Shown: positions 24,458-32,344 of the stretch, in pieces
Layout of the letters: every line of letters begins with the position of its first letter
Position numbering within the stretch: position 1 is the first letter of the stretch
NCBI GenBank assembly: GCA_937872405.1
Contig: CALMSP010000296.1
Location: forward strand, 1 to 33,726
Length of the DNA: 33,726 bases
Direction of reading: 5' to 3'
Origin: an uncultured Saprospiraceae bacterium
GTDB lineage: Bacteria; Bacteroidota; Bacteroidia; Chitinophagales; Saprospiraceae
The notes under the pieces: model-generated
Seen by the model: only the letters and a program-made list of their open reading frames with translations
Database searches by the model: none
What the model was told of the DNA's origin: nothing
Made by a program: the position numbers and the translations under genes

Positions 24458-24754
24458 ATGAGAGTGTACACCGAAGCCGTACAGTTCAAAGCCGATCAAA
24501 AACTGATCGAATTCATTGAACGGAAGCTGCAAAAAATGGAGCAGTATTTCGATCGCATTATTGATGCCCAAGTAGTGCTCAAATTGGAAAATTCTGGTCA
24601 GGTACGCGATAAAATTGTAGAGGTGCGTCTCAACGTGCCTGGCGATCTGCTCATCGTTAAACAAACCAACCGAACCTTCGAAGCCTCCGTGAATAGTGCT
24701 GTTGAGGTACTCAAGCGCCTGCTGCTTCGCTACAAAGACAAAGTGAAAAGTTAA
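24458..24754 (+). CDS. hpf: Ribosome hibernation-promoting factor, short form (HPF/RaiA family)
   Basis: 98 residues: the single S30AE/RaiA-type domain without the C-terminal dimerisation domain of long HPF. Motifs are FIERKLQKMEQYFDRIIDAQ, KIVEVRLNVPGDLLIVKQTN and RTFEASVNSAVEVLKRLLLR. It binds the decoding region of 30S subunits and inactivates ribosomes in slow growth. Last of the rpsU-xerC-hpf set. A convergent gene follows immediately, and the tRNA and tuf genes that often come next in this phylum are not there. Confidence 0.94.
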   Translation: MRVYTEAVQFKADQKLIEFIERKLQKMEQYFDRIIDAQVVLKLENSGQVRDKIVEVRLNVPGDLLIVKQTNRTFEASVNSAVEVLKRLLLRYKDKVKS

Positions 24755-24772
24755 AAATCATACAACAACAGC

Positions 24773-24810
24773 GCAATGACTGGGCCGCGCTCCAATCACC
24801 CAGTCATTGC
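24773..24810. terminator. Perfect 12-bp hairpin between convergent genes, probable two-way terminator
   Basis: GCAATGACTGGG (24773-24784) is exactly complementary to 24799-24810, with a 14-base loop. It lies just past the hpf stop, and its right arm covers the stop codon and last codons of the leftward gene ending at 24804. Neither side has a clean T-run, so a roadblock or transcript end-protection role is as likely as classic termination. Confidence 0.55.
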
Positions 24811-25244
24811 TTAGCAATTATAGCATTTTTAAGAATATAAATGCTGTGTAGATCATCATCAGCATTCAAATGTAGAACTCCCCGAAATGTGAGTCGCGCA
24901 TCCGTTTTGTAGCGCCGCACGGCATTTGGCTGTAGCCAGAGTTCTACAATAGTTTCGGGACCTGCCCCACCACAAAAATAGCAAGATGCATAAGGATTTT
25001 TGGATAACACGTACAAGGCGTTGACCGTGTGCAGTGGAATGATATAGCCTGTAAGTTGCACGTCCTTGCCTGCCAAGGCTTGCAGCCCTTCACCAAAAAC
25101 AGGGCGCATCAGCGTCATACCGATAGCTTCGGAATACTGCGGCTTAAATTTCACATCCGTTAATTGTTTCCAAGTTAGGATTTCCTGTGCGCTGAGGCCG
25201 TGAATATGTAGCATCAGTGCCAAGCAAAACCAATATCGCATCAT
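24804..25244 (-). CDS. Secreted protein with a Cys pair, DUF3299-like
   Basis: 146 residues. A signal peptide (RYWFCLALMLHIHGLSAQ) indicates export. The mature part has the features GKDVQLTGYIIPLHTVNALY, NPYASCYFCGGAGPETIVEL and ARLTFRGVLHLNADD, which match an OB-like beta protein of the kind annotated as DUF3299 or as hypothetical in Bacteroidota. The CYFC pair with a following Gly-Gly could be a disulfide or metal site. The start could also be the second Met at 25241. It is transcribed away from the ABC operon, sharing the 120-base gap that holds that operon's promoter. A link with transport is only inference from position. Confidence 0.72.
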   Translation of the reverse strand: MMRYWFCLALMLHIHGLSAQEILTWKQLTDVKFKPQYSEAIGMTLMRPVFGEGLQALAGKDVQLTGYIIPLHTVNALYVLSKNPYASCYFCGGAGPETIVELWLQPNAVRRYKTDARLTFRGVLHLNADDDLHSIYILKNAIIAKQ

Positions 25245-25290
25245 GAGAACTCTTTTTTTATTTAAAAACGCAAAACCCAGCCTAAAATGC

Positions 25291-25319
25291 TTGCAAATTC
25301 AAAAATGTTTTTATTTTTG
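25291..25319 (+). promoter_or_regulatory. Promoter of the ABC transporter operon
   Basis: TTG at 25291-25293, an 18-base spacer and TATTTTTG at 25312-25319 match the Bacteroidota consensus. The predicted leader to the ATG at 25368 is about 42 bases. Confidence 0.6.
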
Positions 25320-25367
25320 CAACAATATTGCATTAATATAACTTTTCACAACACCTAAGAAAAATCC

Positions 25368-26066
25368 ATGATAGAGGCAATTGGTCTTACCAAACACTAC
25401 AATGGGCACGCCGCCGTTCAGGCTTTGAATATGCAAGTCAATGCTGGCGATATCTTCTGCTTGTTAGGAGCCAACGGTGCAGGCAAAACCACCACGATTA
25501 ATATCTTTCTGAATTTTGTCCAACCAACTGAAGGTCAGGCTCTTATAAATAATTTAAATATCGCTTCCGAACCGCGTAAAACCAGACAACTACTCGCTTA
25601 CATCCCTGAGAATCTAATGCTGTACCCTAATCTTAGTGGCATGGAAAATCTCGACTATTTTTCGGGTTTGGCCAGCAAAAAGTATAGCTCCAGCCAACTA
25701 AAAACTTTTCTCAACGAAGCAGGGCTGCAAGAAGCGGCACACCGCCGCCGGATGTCCACGTATTCAAAAGGGATGCGCCAGAAAGTAGGCATTGCAATTG
25801 CCCTGGCTAAGCAATCACGCGCACTGCTGCTCGACGAGCCAACCTCCGGCTTAGACCCTAAAGCAAGTAAGGAATTCGCGGAGTTGCTTCAGAAACTTAG
25901 CAAACAGGGTGTGGCTATTTTAATGGCAACGCATGACTTATTTCGCGCAAAGGAAACAGGCACGCACATCGGCATCATGAAAAATGGACAATTACTGCAA
26001 ATACTCACAACAGAGGAAATCAATCATACCGATTTGGAAAAGCTATACCTACAACACATGAACTAA
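25368..26066 (+). CDS. ABC transporter ATP-binding protein
   Basis: 232 residues. Walker A is GANGAGKTT (34-42), the Q-loop region precedes LLAYIPENLMLYPNLSGMEN (with Glu in place of the usual Gln after the Pro), the signature is YSKGMRQKV, Walker B with the catalytic Glu is ALLLDEPTSGLDP, and the H-loop is ATHD. It belongs to the ABC-2 (CcmA/NosF-like) type and should energise the two permeases that follow. ATPase motifs are intact, in contrast to the exporter at 13118-14884. The gap to the first permease is 113 bases. Confidence 0.95.
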   Translation: MIEAIGLTKHYNGHAAVQALNMQVNAGDIFCLLGANGAGKTTTINIFLNFVQPTEGQALINNLNIASEPRKTRQLLAYIPENLMLYPNLSGMENLDYFSGLASKKYSSSQLKTFLNEAGLQEAAHRRRMSTYSKGMRQKVGIAIALAKQSRALLLDEPTSGLDPKASKEFAELLQKLSKQGVAILMATHDLFRAKETGTHIGIMKNGQLLQILTTEEINHTDLEKLYLQHMN

Positions 26067-26179
26067 GCGCAACTTGATACAGAAATGTTCGTGAATATGA
26101 TAAAAAGTGCATGATTTTGTAGTGAAATTAAGGTTTTATTTAGCCATTAGCTGTTTTGTAAATAAAAATATCTCTTGTT

Positions 26180-27586
26180 ATGATAGTGAGAATTGCGCAA
26201 AAAGAATTTCGGGAAATCTTACGCGAAGGGCGCTTTCGAGTAGCGGCACTCCTTACACTGGCATTGCTGGTGGTGGCTATGGTAGCAAGCCGTGCATACT
26301 ACCTTTCGGTGAATGAGCAGCATGAGCAGGCCCGTCAAAACGAGCGCAACGTATGGGTAAGTCAAGACGCAAAGAATCCGCATTCGGCAGCACACTACGG
26401 CACCTATGCCTTTAAACCTAAATACCCATTGTCGCTGCTCGATCAAGGTGTAGATAAATATGCGGGCATCTCTATTTTCTTGGAGGCACACGCCCGCAAT
26501 GAAGCGCAATACATGGCGGCGCAAGATCAGACGGGGCTGTCAAGGTTTGGCGATCTAACCCCAGATTTTATTCTGCTATTCATCATTCCTTTACTGATTA
26601 TACTGTTGGCATTCAATGCGTTCACGCGCGAACGCGAGCAAGGTACACTCTCCTTGCTGAAAAGCCAAGGCGTGCCCACTACACAATTGGCATTGGGCAA
26701 GTGGTTGGGGGCGTACCTACCGGTGTCGCTTATTACAGTGCTCATGTTTGCGTTAGCGAGCATTTTACTGGCTACCTTATCCGATTTTGGGCGCTTCGAA
26801 CCAAGCGCTTTGTTGCTTCTATTAGTAGTGTATTTAGTGTATTATGCCATTTTTACCAACCTGACTTTAATGGTATCGGCTTTAGCCAAAAATTCGGGCG
26901 TGGCGCTGGTGCTGATGCTTGCGGTATGGATACTGTCGTGCCTAGCAATGCCTAAGTTGGCAAGTAACTTAGCGGATGGATTCTACCCTTATCCTACTCG
27001 GCAAGCATTTGAAGCCGCCATCAAGGATGACAAGCAAGTAGGACTTAGTGGGCATGATCCCTGGAGCGAAGCAGCAAAGAAACTGGAAACGGAAACGCTG
27101 GCACAGTATGGTGTAGATAGTGTGCAACAACTACCGTTCAATTTTGATGGCTATTTGATGCAAAAAGGTGAAGAACACGAAGCAGAAATTTATTTCAAGC
27201 ATTATGAATCGCTCCGCGAACAGTTCAACCATCAAAGCCGCATCTACCGGCGTAGTGCGCTGTTGTCTCCTTTCTTACCAGCGCGCTTCCTTTCTATGGC
27301 ATTAGCCAATACTGACTACGAATCGCATTGGAAATTCTCAGATGCTGCTGAAAAATACCGCTTACAGATGATGGAAGCTTTAAATGTGCATTTTGCGGAG
27401 AATACAAAATACGGCGATTGGGCCTACAAAGCCGAACCCGCTCTATGGAAGTCGGTACCTGAGTTCAACTACACACCGCCATCTACATCTGACATTTTAA
27501 AACAAAATAGTAGCAATCTACTGGCGCTACTGACTTGGCTGGCGGTATCATTTTTGGGTTTGCTGGTAGCAGTAAGAAGGATATAG
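26180..27586 (+). CDS. ABC-2 type permease with DUF3526-like region, first subunit
   Basis: 468 residues. An N-terminal helix (about 17-36: AALLTLALLVVAMVASRAY) is followed by a large external loop (37-120), then a helix bundle at about 125-265 that includes FILLFIIPLLIILLAFNAFT and the cytoplasmic motif REREQGTLSLLKSQ. A second external loop (about 270-440), rich in charged residues, precedes a last helix (LLALLTWLAVSFLGLLVAV). This is the layout of DUF3526-containing permeases such as NosY relatives. The substrate is unknown. It probably forms a heterodimer with the next gene's product on the ATPase at 25368. Confidence 0.9.
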   Translation: MIVRIAQKEFREILREGRFRVAALLTLALLVVAMVASRAYYLSVNEQHEQARQNERNVWVSQDAKNPHSAAHYGTYAFKPKYPLSLLDQGVDKYAGISIFLEAHARNEAQYMAAQDQTGLSRFGDLTPDFILLFIIPLLIILLAFNAFTREREQGTLSLLKSQGVPTTQLALGKWLGAYLPVSLITVLMFALASILLATLSDFGRFEPSALLLLLVVYLVYYAIFTNLTLMVSALAKNSGVALVLMLAVWILSCLAMPKLASNLADGFYPYPTRQAFEAAIKDDKQVGLSGHDPWSEAAKKLETETLAQYGVDSVQQLPFNFDGYLMQKGEEHEAEIYFKHYESLREQFNHQSRIYRRSALLSPFLPARFLSMALANTDYESHWKFSDAAEKYRLQMMEALNVHFAENTKYGDWAYKAEPALWKSVPEFNYTPPSTSDILKQNSSNLLALLTWLAVSFLGLLVAVRRI

Positions 27587-27680
27587 TTTAATTTTTTATT
27601 TTATAAATTACTGATTTTCAAATTTATACATATAACACAATGCGTTGTCTTTAACTAACAACATCTGACATCTAAAGGCT

Positions 27681-29114
27681 ATGTTTCAACTGAATTTCAA
27701 CTTTGAACTCAAATCACTACTGCGCAATGCGTGGATACAAACACTATGCATACTGCTGCCTGCACTTTGCCTATTTGCTGCTTATAATGGTGCACGGAAA
27801 GTAGCCGAACGCCAGGAGGGTACTGTACGAACGCAAATGCAAGCGGATAGCACTTTCACGGTTATGCTGGGCGTGTTGGATTCTGTGGAAAAAGGTCTTA
27901 AAACGGATTTACCGCCTTGGCAGTCACCCCAGACCCCCAGCGTAATAGGCAATCGCTATCCGCGCGTGGCGGTGATGGATGTGCAGCCGTTGGCACTGCT
28001 GGCTACTGGGCAGAGCGATCTGTATGCGCATACCGTGCGCCCCCAGCTATACGGTGAGGCTACTATGCTCAATTTTACAGAGTTGGCCAGCCCCGTGCAG
28101 TTGTTGTTTGGCAGTTTTGATCTCAGTTTCGTTTTTGTGTACCTACTGCCTTTGATTATTATTGCATTTTCCTACAATATATTATCCGTTGAAAAAGAGC
28201 AAGGATCGCTGCGTTTGTTACTTTCGCAACCAGTTAGCGTGGTGCAATGGCTCTTTCAAAAGGCAATCATCCGATTCCTGCTTTTGGGTACCATCGGCGT
28301 GGCCAGTTTGTGGTTAGCGCTTGGTTTGGCGGGTGTACCAGTGGGGGCGCAAGCTATCAAAATCGGTAGTGTTACCATGTTATTATTGGCATACATGTTG
28401 TGCTGGTTTTTTATTGCAGCTTTGGTCAATTTGGCAGGGCGTTCCTCGGGTCAGAATGCCGTGGTATTGCTGGCGGTGTGGGTTGTATTGGTACTGTTGC
28501 TACCGGCTGTAGTGAATCAAGTAGCCAATAATTTGTACCCTGTGCCTTCCAGGGCGCTGTTAATCAATGAATTACGTATTACGAATGTTGATGCTGAAAA
28601 ACAGGCAGATACGATTTTGGCATCTTATTATCGCGATCACCCAGAGCTAATGCCCGAAGCCGACAAAGCAGAGACCTATCTTTTTTATAAAAAATATCTC
28701 GCCTCACAAGACCTTATCCGAGCGCGCATGGCGCCTCTGTTGGTGCAATATGAAGCACGATTGAAAGAGCAACAAGCCTTTACCGACCGCTTGCGCCTTG
28801 CTTCCCCAGCGCTATTATTATCGGATGGGCTGAATGAGCTTGCCGGGGTCTCCTCAAGGCATTATCAGTCATACCGCGAGCAAATAGTGGCATTCGCTAA
28901 TGAATGGCGCGCCGCATTTCTGCCTAAAATATTCAAAGGAGAACCCATGAGGCGCGCCGATATAGATGCTTTGCCCCAATTTGTATATAATGCCGCAACT
29001 GTGCCGTCGCATTACACTGCTAACCTTACATTACTCTTGGCTTATGCCGTAGCGCTGGCATTGGCAGCATTACTCTTTTTTCGAAGCATTGCACTGGAGC
29101 GCATTTTTTCTTAG
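27681..29114 (+). CDS. ABC-2 type permease with DUF3526-like region, second subunit
   Basis: 477 residues with the same plan as the upstream permease: first helix at about 20-36, an external loop, the bundle including FVFVYLLPLIIIAFSYNILS and the motif VEKEQGSLRLLLSQPVSVV, a second external region with many charged residues, and a final helix (LTLLLAYAVALALAALLFF). The REREQG/VEKEQG motif is shared, so the two are distant paralogues. In this phylum such trios sometimes lie next to TonB-dependent receptors, but none is seen here. A MITE-like element begins 11 bases after the stop. Confidence 0.9.
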   Translation: MFQLNFNFELKSLLRNAWIQTLCILLPALCLFAAYNGARKVAERQEGTVRTQMQADSTFTVMLGVLDSVEKGLKTDLPPWQSPQTPSVIGNRYPRVAVMDVQPLALLATGQSDLYAHTVRPQLYGEATMLNFTELASPVQLLFGSFDLSFVFVYLLPLIIIAFSYNILSVEKEQGSLRLLLSQPVSVVQWLFQKAIIRFLLLGTIGVASLWLALGLAGVPVGAQAIKIGSVTMLLLAYMLCWFFIAALVNLAGRSSGQNAVVLLAVWVVLVLLLPAVVNQVANNLYPVPSRALLINELRITNVDAEKQADTILASYYRDHPELMPEADKAETYLFYKKYLASQDLIRARMAPLLVQYEARLKEQQAFTDRLRLASPALLLSDGLNELAGVSSRHYQSYREQIVAFANEWRAAFLPKIFKGEPMRRADIDALPQFVYNAATVPSHYTANLTLLLAYAVALALAALLFFRSIALERIFS

Positions 29115-29124
29115 ATGCCTCTTA

Positions 29125-29285
29125 GAGCATGTTTAAATTTCATACTTTGGTCTGCAAATGTTCATCTATGGAACCTCACTTTGCCTTTTTCTCGCTCCGT
29201 AGCGCTGCTATGCAGCTCAAAAAACGCTTCGGGAGAACCCAAATCTGATCATTTTCGACTTCAAAAACGAATTTTAAACATACTC
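29125..29285. mobile_element. MITE-like element with inverted ends and TTA duplication
   Basis: 161 bases with 17-bp terminal inverted repeats, GAGCATGTTTAAATTTC at 29125-29141 and its near-complement at 29269-29285 (two mismatches). A TTA lies directly outside each end (29122-29124 and 29286-29288), fitting a 3-bp target duplication of the TNA kind known from the IS1031 branch of IS5. The inside has no credible gene, but it holds an inner imperfect inverted repeat around CCGTAGCG and CGCTTCGG. No transposase is in the window, so it would be non-autonomous. It sits between two convergent genes, where it could also act as a transcript end. Confidence 0.62.
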
Positions 29286-29332
29286 TTAGAAGATGTTAGA
29301 TAATAGACGACGATAGATGGATGAATATTACA

Positions 29333-30754
29333 TTATCGTGCTGCCCTGATCGTTGTACTTTGTTGAATCCAACAGCTAACGTAGTAGCTGTCGCCTTCTT
29401 TGAGGTTGCGTTGGAACACCTCTTCCACACTGGGCATGTACTGGCTGTATCGCCCGATCCACTTATTTGCTTCAGCCGTTGCACCTGAATCCACCTGTTT
29501 GGCGCGATTCCACATGTCAATAGCAGGCCAAACGACCACTTGGCTGTCCCAGCCGCGTCCTGGACCACACAAGGGCCCACTGGATGCATAGAGTCGCCCG
29601 ATGAGAATATAAGGCTCACCCCAATTGGAATTAACATCAGCGGCGCGTTGTGCATACTGGCGGGCGCGGGAGAAATTCTTCAGGTGTGCATAGTAAATTT
29701 TTGCTATTAGCAACAAATAACGCGCTTTTTTAACGGCATCTTTTTCCTCAGTCGCTGCTTTTTCAAAGTTTTCAATAGCGCAGGTATAATTATTATTTTG
29801 CAAACATTCATTACCCAGTGCAACTGGCCCAGCTACAGTCACGCGGCAATTTTCATTACCTGCTTTCACCAATTCCTGATACTGCGCATCGGTATCGGGG
29901 CACTCGGCCCAACGCAGCCAGGTATAAACATCACGGATTACATCACAATCAGTAGGGTTGTCCAGAAAATCCTGATAATATTTAGCTTTATAATAAGCAC
30001 AATCATAAAAACCTCGCACCGTTTCAAAGGCATCGAGGCGTGCTGGCACATATTGTTCAATAATTCGCCAGCGCTCACACTCTTTTTCTTTGCACTTAGC
30101 CAGTCCAGTAGCTAACACGTCGCGTATTTGCTGTTGGTAGCTTTGGGCTTCTGCTATGCTGATTTTATCTTCAAAATATAAATCCACTAATAACGCCGTG
30201 AAGGGGTTCAATACAAAATCCGGCGTTTCTTTCTTCTCTCGATCCACTGTTTTCTTTAGCAAGGTGTAAATTTCCATCTGCGAAGTACGCCATGGGTATT
30301 TGTAGTACAAATCAAAACCCTTACGCGCATCGGCGTAGCTGCCTTCCGGATAGCAGCGTTCCATTTCATCATAAAGCATGAAGATGGTATCTATGTAGGT
30401 GTTTATAAGATTGGAATCCTGGGTTTGAGTGATAAAATATTCATAAAACCGGACGCCATCATTATATACGGTATTGCGTTTTCCGTCGGCGGCGGGCGCC
30501 ACTGCATATACGCGTTGCCAATAGGTGAAAGCCTGCGCCCAGTCGTTAGCGCGCAAAAAATCTCTGTACAACACGAATTCGGTCTCCACATCGTCCTTAT
30601 TATACAGATCGCTCCATTTAGCGCAGGGGCTGAGTTTATCATCTGCTGGCTTGGGCTTGGCCACGGGGGGCGTATCCGCTGCTGGCTCAACAACTTTTGG
30701 TGTGCATCCGATCAGGGTAACTACGCATAGGATAGAGAGGATTCTTGAAATCAT
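29333..30754 (-). CDS. TPR lipoprotein, paralogue of the neighbouring TPR protein
   Basis: 473 residues. A lipoprotein signal ends in LIGC (Cys17), followed by a Pro/Lys-rich linker. The rest is helical, with a TPR core at about 320-400 (ALGNECLQNNNYTCAIENFE, RYLLLIAKIYYAHLKNFSRA). A conserved C-terminal part reads NSNWGEPYILIGRLYASSGP and ends in SYYVSCWIQQSTTIRAAR. The same blocks occur in the gene at 30936-32342 (WGRPYILIGDMYA and VGCWISETVTLRF), and the N-terminal part NDWAQAFTYWQRVYAVAPAADG equals its paralogue's FENWKKTYDASPAADG. Family function in Bacteroidota is unknown. Differences, a lipobox here and a signal peptide there, suggest different anchoring. Confidence 0.9.
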   Translation of the reverse strand: MISRILSILCVVTLIGCTPKVVEPAADTPPVAKPKPADDKLSPCAKWSDLYNKDDVETEFVLYRDFLRANDWAQAFTYWQRVYAVAPAADGKRNTVYNDGVRFYEYFITQTQDSNLINTYIDTIFMLYDEMERCYPEGSYADARKGFDLYYKYPWRTSQMEIYTLLKKTVDREKKETPDFVLNPFTALLVDLYFEDKISIAEAQSYQQQIRDVLATGLAKCKEKECERWRIIEQYVPARLDAFETVRGFYDCAYYKAKYYQDFLDNPTDCDVIRDVYTWLRWAECPDTDAQYQELVKAGNENCRVTVAGPVALGNECLQNNNYTCAIENFEKAATEEKDAVKKARYLLLIAKIYYAHLKNFSRARQYAQRAADVNSNWGEPYILIGRLYASSGPLCGPGRGWDSQVVVWPAIDMWNRAKQVDSGATAEANKWIGRYSQYMPSVEEVFQRNLKEGDSYYVSCWIQQSTTIRAAR

Positions 30755-30792
30755 AATAACAAGATTTTTTACAAATGTCGCAAAATTTCACA

Positions 30793-30824
30793 TTATCAAA
30801 CGCCGCCCGGACGGCATTTGTTAT
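30793..30824. repeat. Imperfect hairpin in the leader of the TPR lipoprotein gene
   Basis: TATCAAACGCCG at 30794-30805 pairs with CGGCATTTGTTA at 30812-30823, with two mismatches and a six-base loop. It lies about 40 bases before the leftward start at 30754, between the promoter area and the gene. It may be a 5' leader structure, or part of the end of the previous transcript. Confidence 0.5.
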
Positions 30825-30869
30825 AAAAAACGCAGGCTTCGTCTCTTTATTTGAAACGAAGCCTGTGTT
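30825..30869 (-). terminator. Terminator downstream of the TPR gene at 30936
   Basis: A 14-bp stem, 30829-30842 with 30856-30869, one G-T pair, with a 13-base loop is followed leftward by a T-run (A-run 30825-30830 on the plus strand). It lies about 70 bases past the stop of the leftward TPR gene. Confidence 0.78.
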
Positions 30870-30889
30870 ATGATGTTTTTGAAACGCAG

Positions 30890-30921
30890 TTTATTTACGA
30901 ATTTTAAAATTCGTAAATAAA
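30890..30921. repeat. Perfect 32-bp palindrome
   Basis: Each 16-base half (TTTATTTACGAATTTT) is the exact complement of the other, with no spacer, positions 30890-30905 and 30906-30921. It begins 14 bases past the stop of the leftward TPR gene. In RNA it would form a very long AT-rich stem with a minimal loop, and in DNA it could extrude as a cruciform or bind a dimeric protein. Confidence 0.85.
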
Positions 30922-30935
30922 ATCATGTTTTTCAT

Positions 30936-32342
30936 TTAGCTCTTGAAGCGCAGTGTTACGGTTTCGCTGATCCAGCAGCCTACCGTTGCCTTATCGCCAG
31001 GTTTCATGCCACGCATGTGGCCTTCGCCGAGTTCCGGCAAGGAACTGCTGTAGCGCCCAATACGTTCATTAGCGTCGCTATTTACTTCACTATCAATGGA
31101 TTTTGCATATGAATATTTTTCAATAGCTGCAAGGATAGCCAAGCGGGTGTTCCAATCGTCGCCACAATCGCGGCTGGTGCGTGCGTACATATCGCCGATC
31201 AGGATATAGGGACGTCCCCAGCCAGACTTGAGGCTGGCGGCGCGGCGCGCATTCTCGCGTGCGGAACTGTACTGCCCGAACTGCCAGGTTTGGATGTAAG
31301 CAATACTATAATAAAACTGGGCTTTTTTATCGTTATCGGTTTCTTTTTCGATCGCTTCGCGGTAGCGGGTTACGGCTTGCTCGTATTTGCCCTCTCTTTG
31401 CAGCAAAGAAGCATCGTAGCCAGGATTATTTTGGCGGAGTTCGGCCTCTAAGCGGGCATTGATTTCAGTGGCTAATGCTTCGTACTTTGTGCGCAGTTCA
31501 TTCATCGTCACGTCCGTCGAGTCGCAGCCCTGAGCTTTGAGTTTGTTGTAAACATACTTCACTACTTCAATATCATCCGGGTTTGCCTTGAAAGAAGGGA
31601 CAAGCTTCTTCTTGAAATATTCGCAGTCGAACACCTCATCGGCGATGGGCGCATAATTGTTTTCCATGACGGCTAGGGCTTGTTCGTAGTATTGGCCGTA
31701 TTGCTTGTTATTCTTGATGTTGTGTTCGGCAATAGCGGTCAGTTTTTCACTCATTTCAATGGCTTCGGCTTTGCTAATTTTGCCTTGTTTGTACCAATAC
31801 GTAACTAATTGGCCTACTGGGTCGAATACGATATACTCAGTATTATTGCCTCCTTTTTCGATTGCTTTTTTGAACATGCTGTAGGTTTCCAAAGAAAAGC
31901 CGTAGGAGGGCAAGTAGTAGAACATATCGTAGGCTTTGCGGCCGAGCAAGAATGCTTCATTTTTGTAGCATTGTATTTGCTCGTCGTACAAACGCAGGAT
32001 CATGTCGGCATGTTCCTTTTGTTTAGCGGCGTCCTGCGTTTTGTTGTGCAGCACCATGTGGAAGGTTCTGCCGTCCACGTAATGCGTAGCGCGTTGGCCG
32101 TCGGCGGCCGGTGAGGCGTCATACGTTTTTTTCCAATTTTCAAAAGCGATTTTAAAATCCTCAGCGCCAAGTTGTTCAATATCGGCTAACTGTTTATCCT
32201 TCAAATATTGGCGATAAACAGAATGCGCGCCAATGAGGTCATCCTGATTTGGCAGGTTGTTCCAAGTACCGCACTGAGCCTGGGCTGATACATTCAGCGA
32301 GCCTGCAAGCAGTGTTGCTATCAAAATACGGAGCAGCTTCAT
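30936..32342 (-). CDS. Secreted TPR protein of the outer-membrane operon
   Basis: 468 residues with a signal peptide (LLRILIATLLAGSLNVSAQA). The N-terminal half is helical (FKIAFENWKKTYDASPAADG, MILRLYDEQIQCYKNEAFLL). TPR units follow at about 310-370 (LLQREGKYEQAVTRYREAIE, QFYYSIAYIQTWQFGQYSSA), and the C-terminal end is the conserved WGRPYILIGDMYARTSRDCG with TVGCWISETVTLRF. I recall such proteins beside the 'NNSPYSRFG' outer-membrane proteins in Bacteroidota. Here the gene starts two bases after that gene's stop, so they are surely cotranscribed. Likely periplasmic, possibly binding the barrel protein; function unknown. Confidence 0.92.
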   Translation of the reverse strand: MKLLRILIATLLAGSLNVSAQAQCGTWNNLPNQDDLIGAHSVYRQYLKDKQLADIEQLGAEDFKIAFENWKKTYDASPAADGQRATHYVDGRTFHMVLHNKTQDAAKQKEHADMILRLYDEQIQCYKNEAFLLGRKAYDMFYYLPSYGFSLETYSMFKKAIEKGGNNTEYIVFDPVGQLVTYWYKQGKISKAEAIEMSEKLTAIAEHNIKNNKQYGQYYEQALAVMENNYAPIADEVFDCEYFKKKLVPSFKANPDDIEVVKYVYNKLKAQGCDSTDVTMNELRTKYEALATEINARLEAELRQNNPGYDASLLQREGKYEQAVTRYREAIEKETDNDKKAQFYYSIAYIQTWQFGQYSSARENARRAASLKSGWGRPYILIGDMYARTSRDCGDDWNTRLAILAAIEKYSYAKSIDSEVNSDANERIGRYSSSLPELGEGHMRGMKPGDKATVGCWISETVTLRFKS

Positions 32343-32344
32343 AG

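Noticed and set aside
29115..29303. 62-codon ORF after the second permease
   Set aside because: It is almost entirely inside the MITE-like element, with no protein features.
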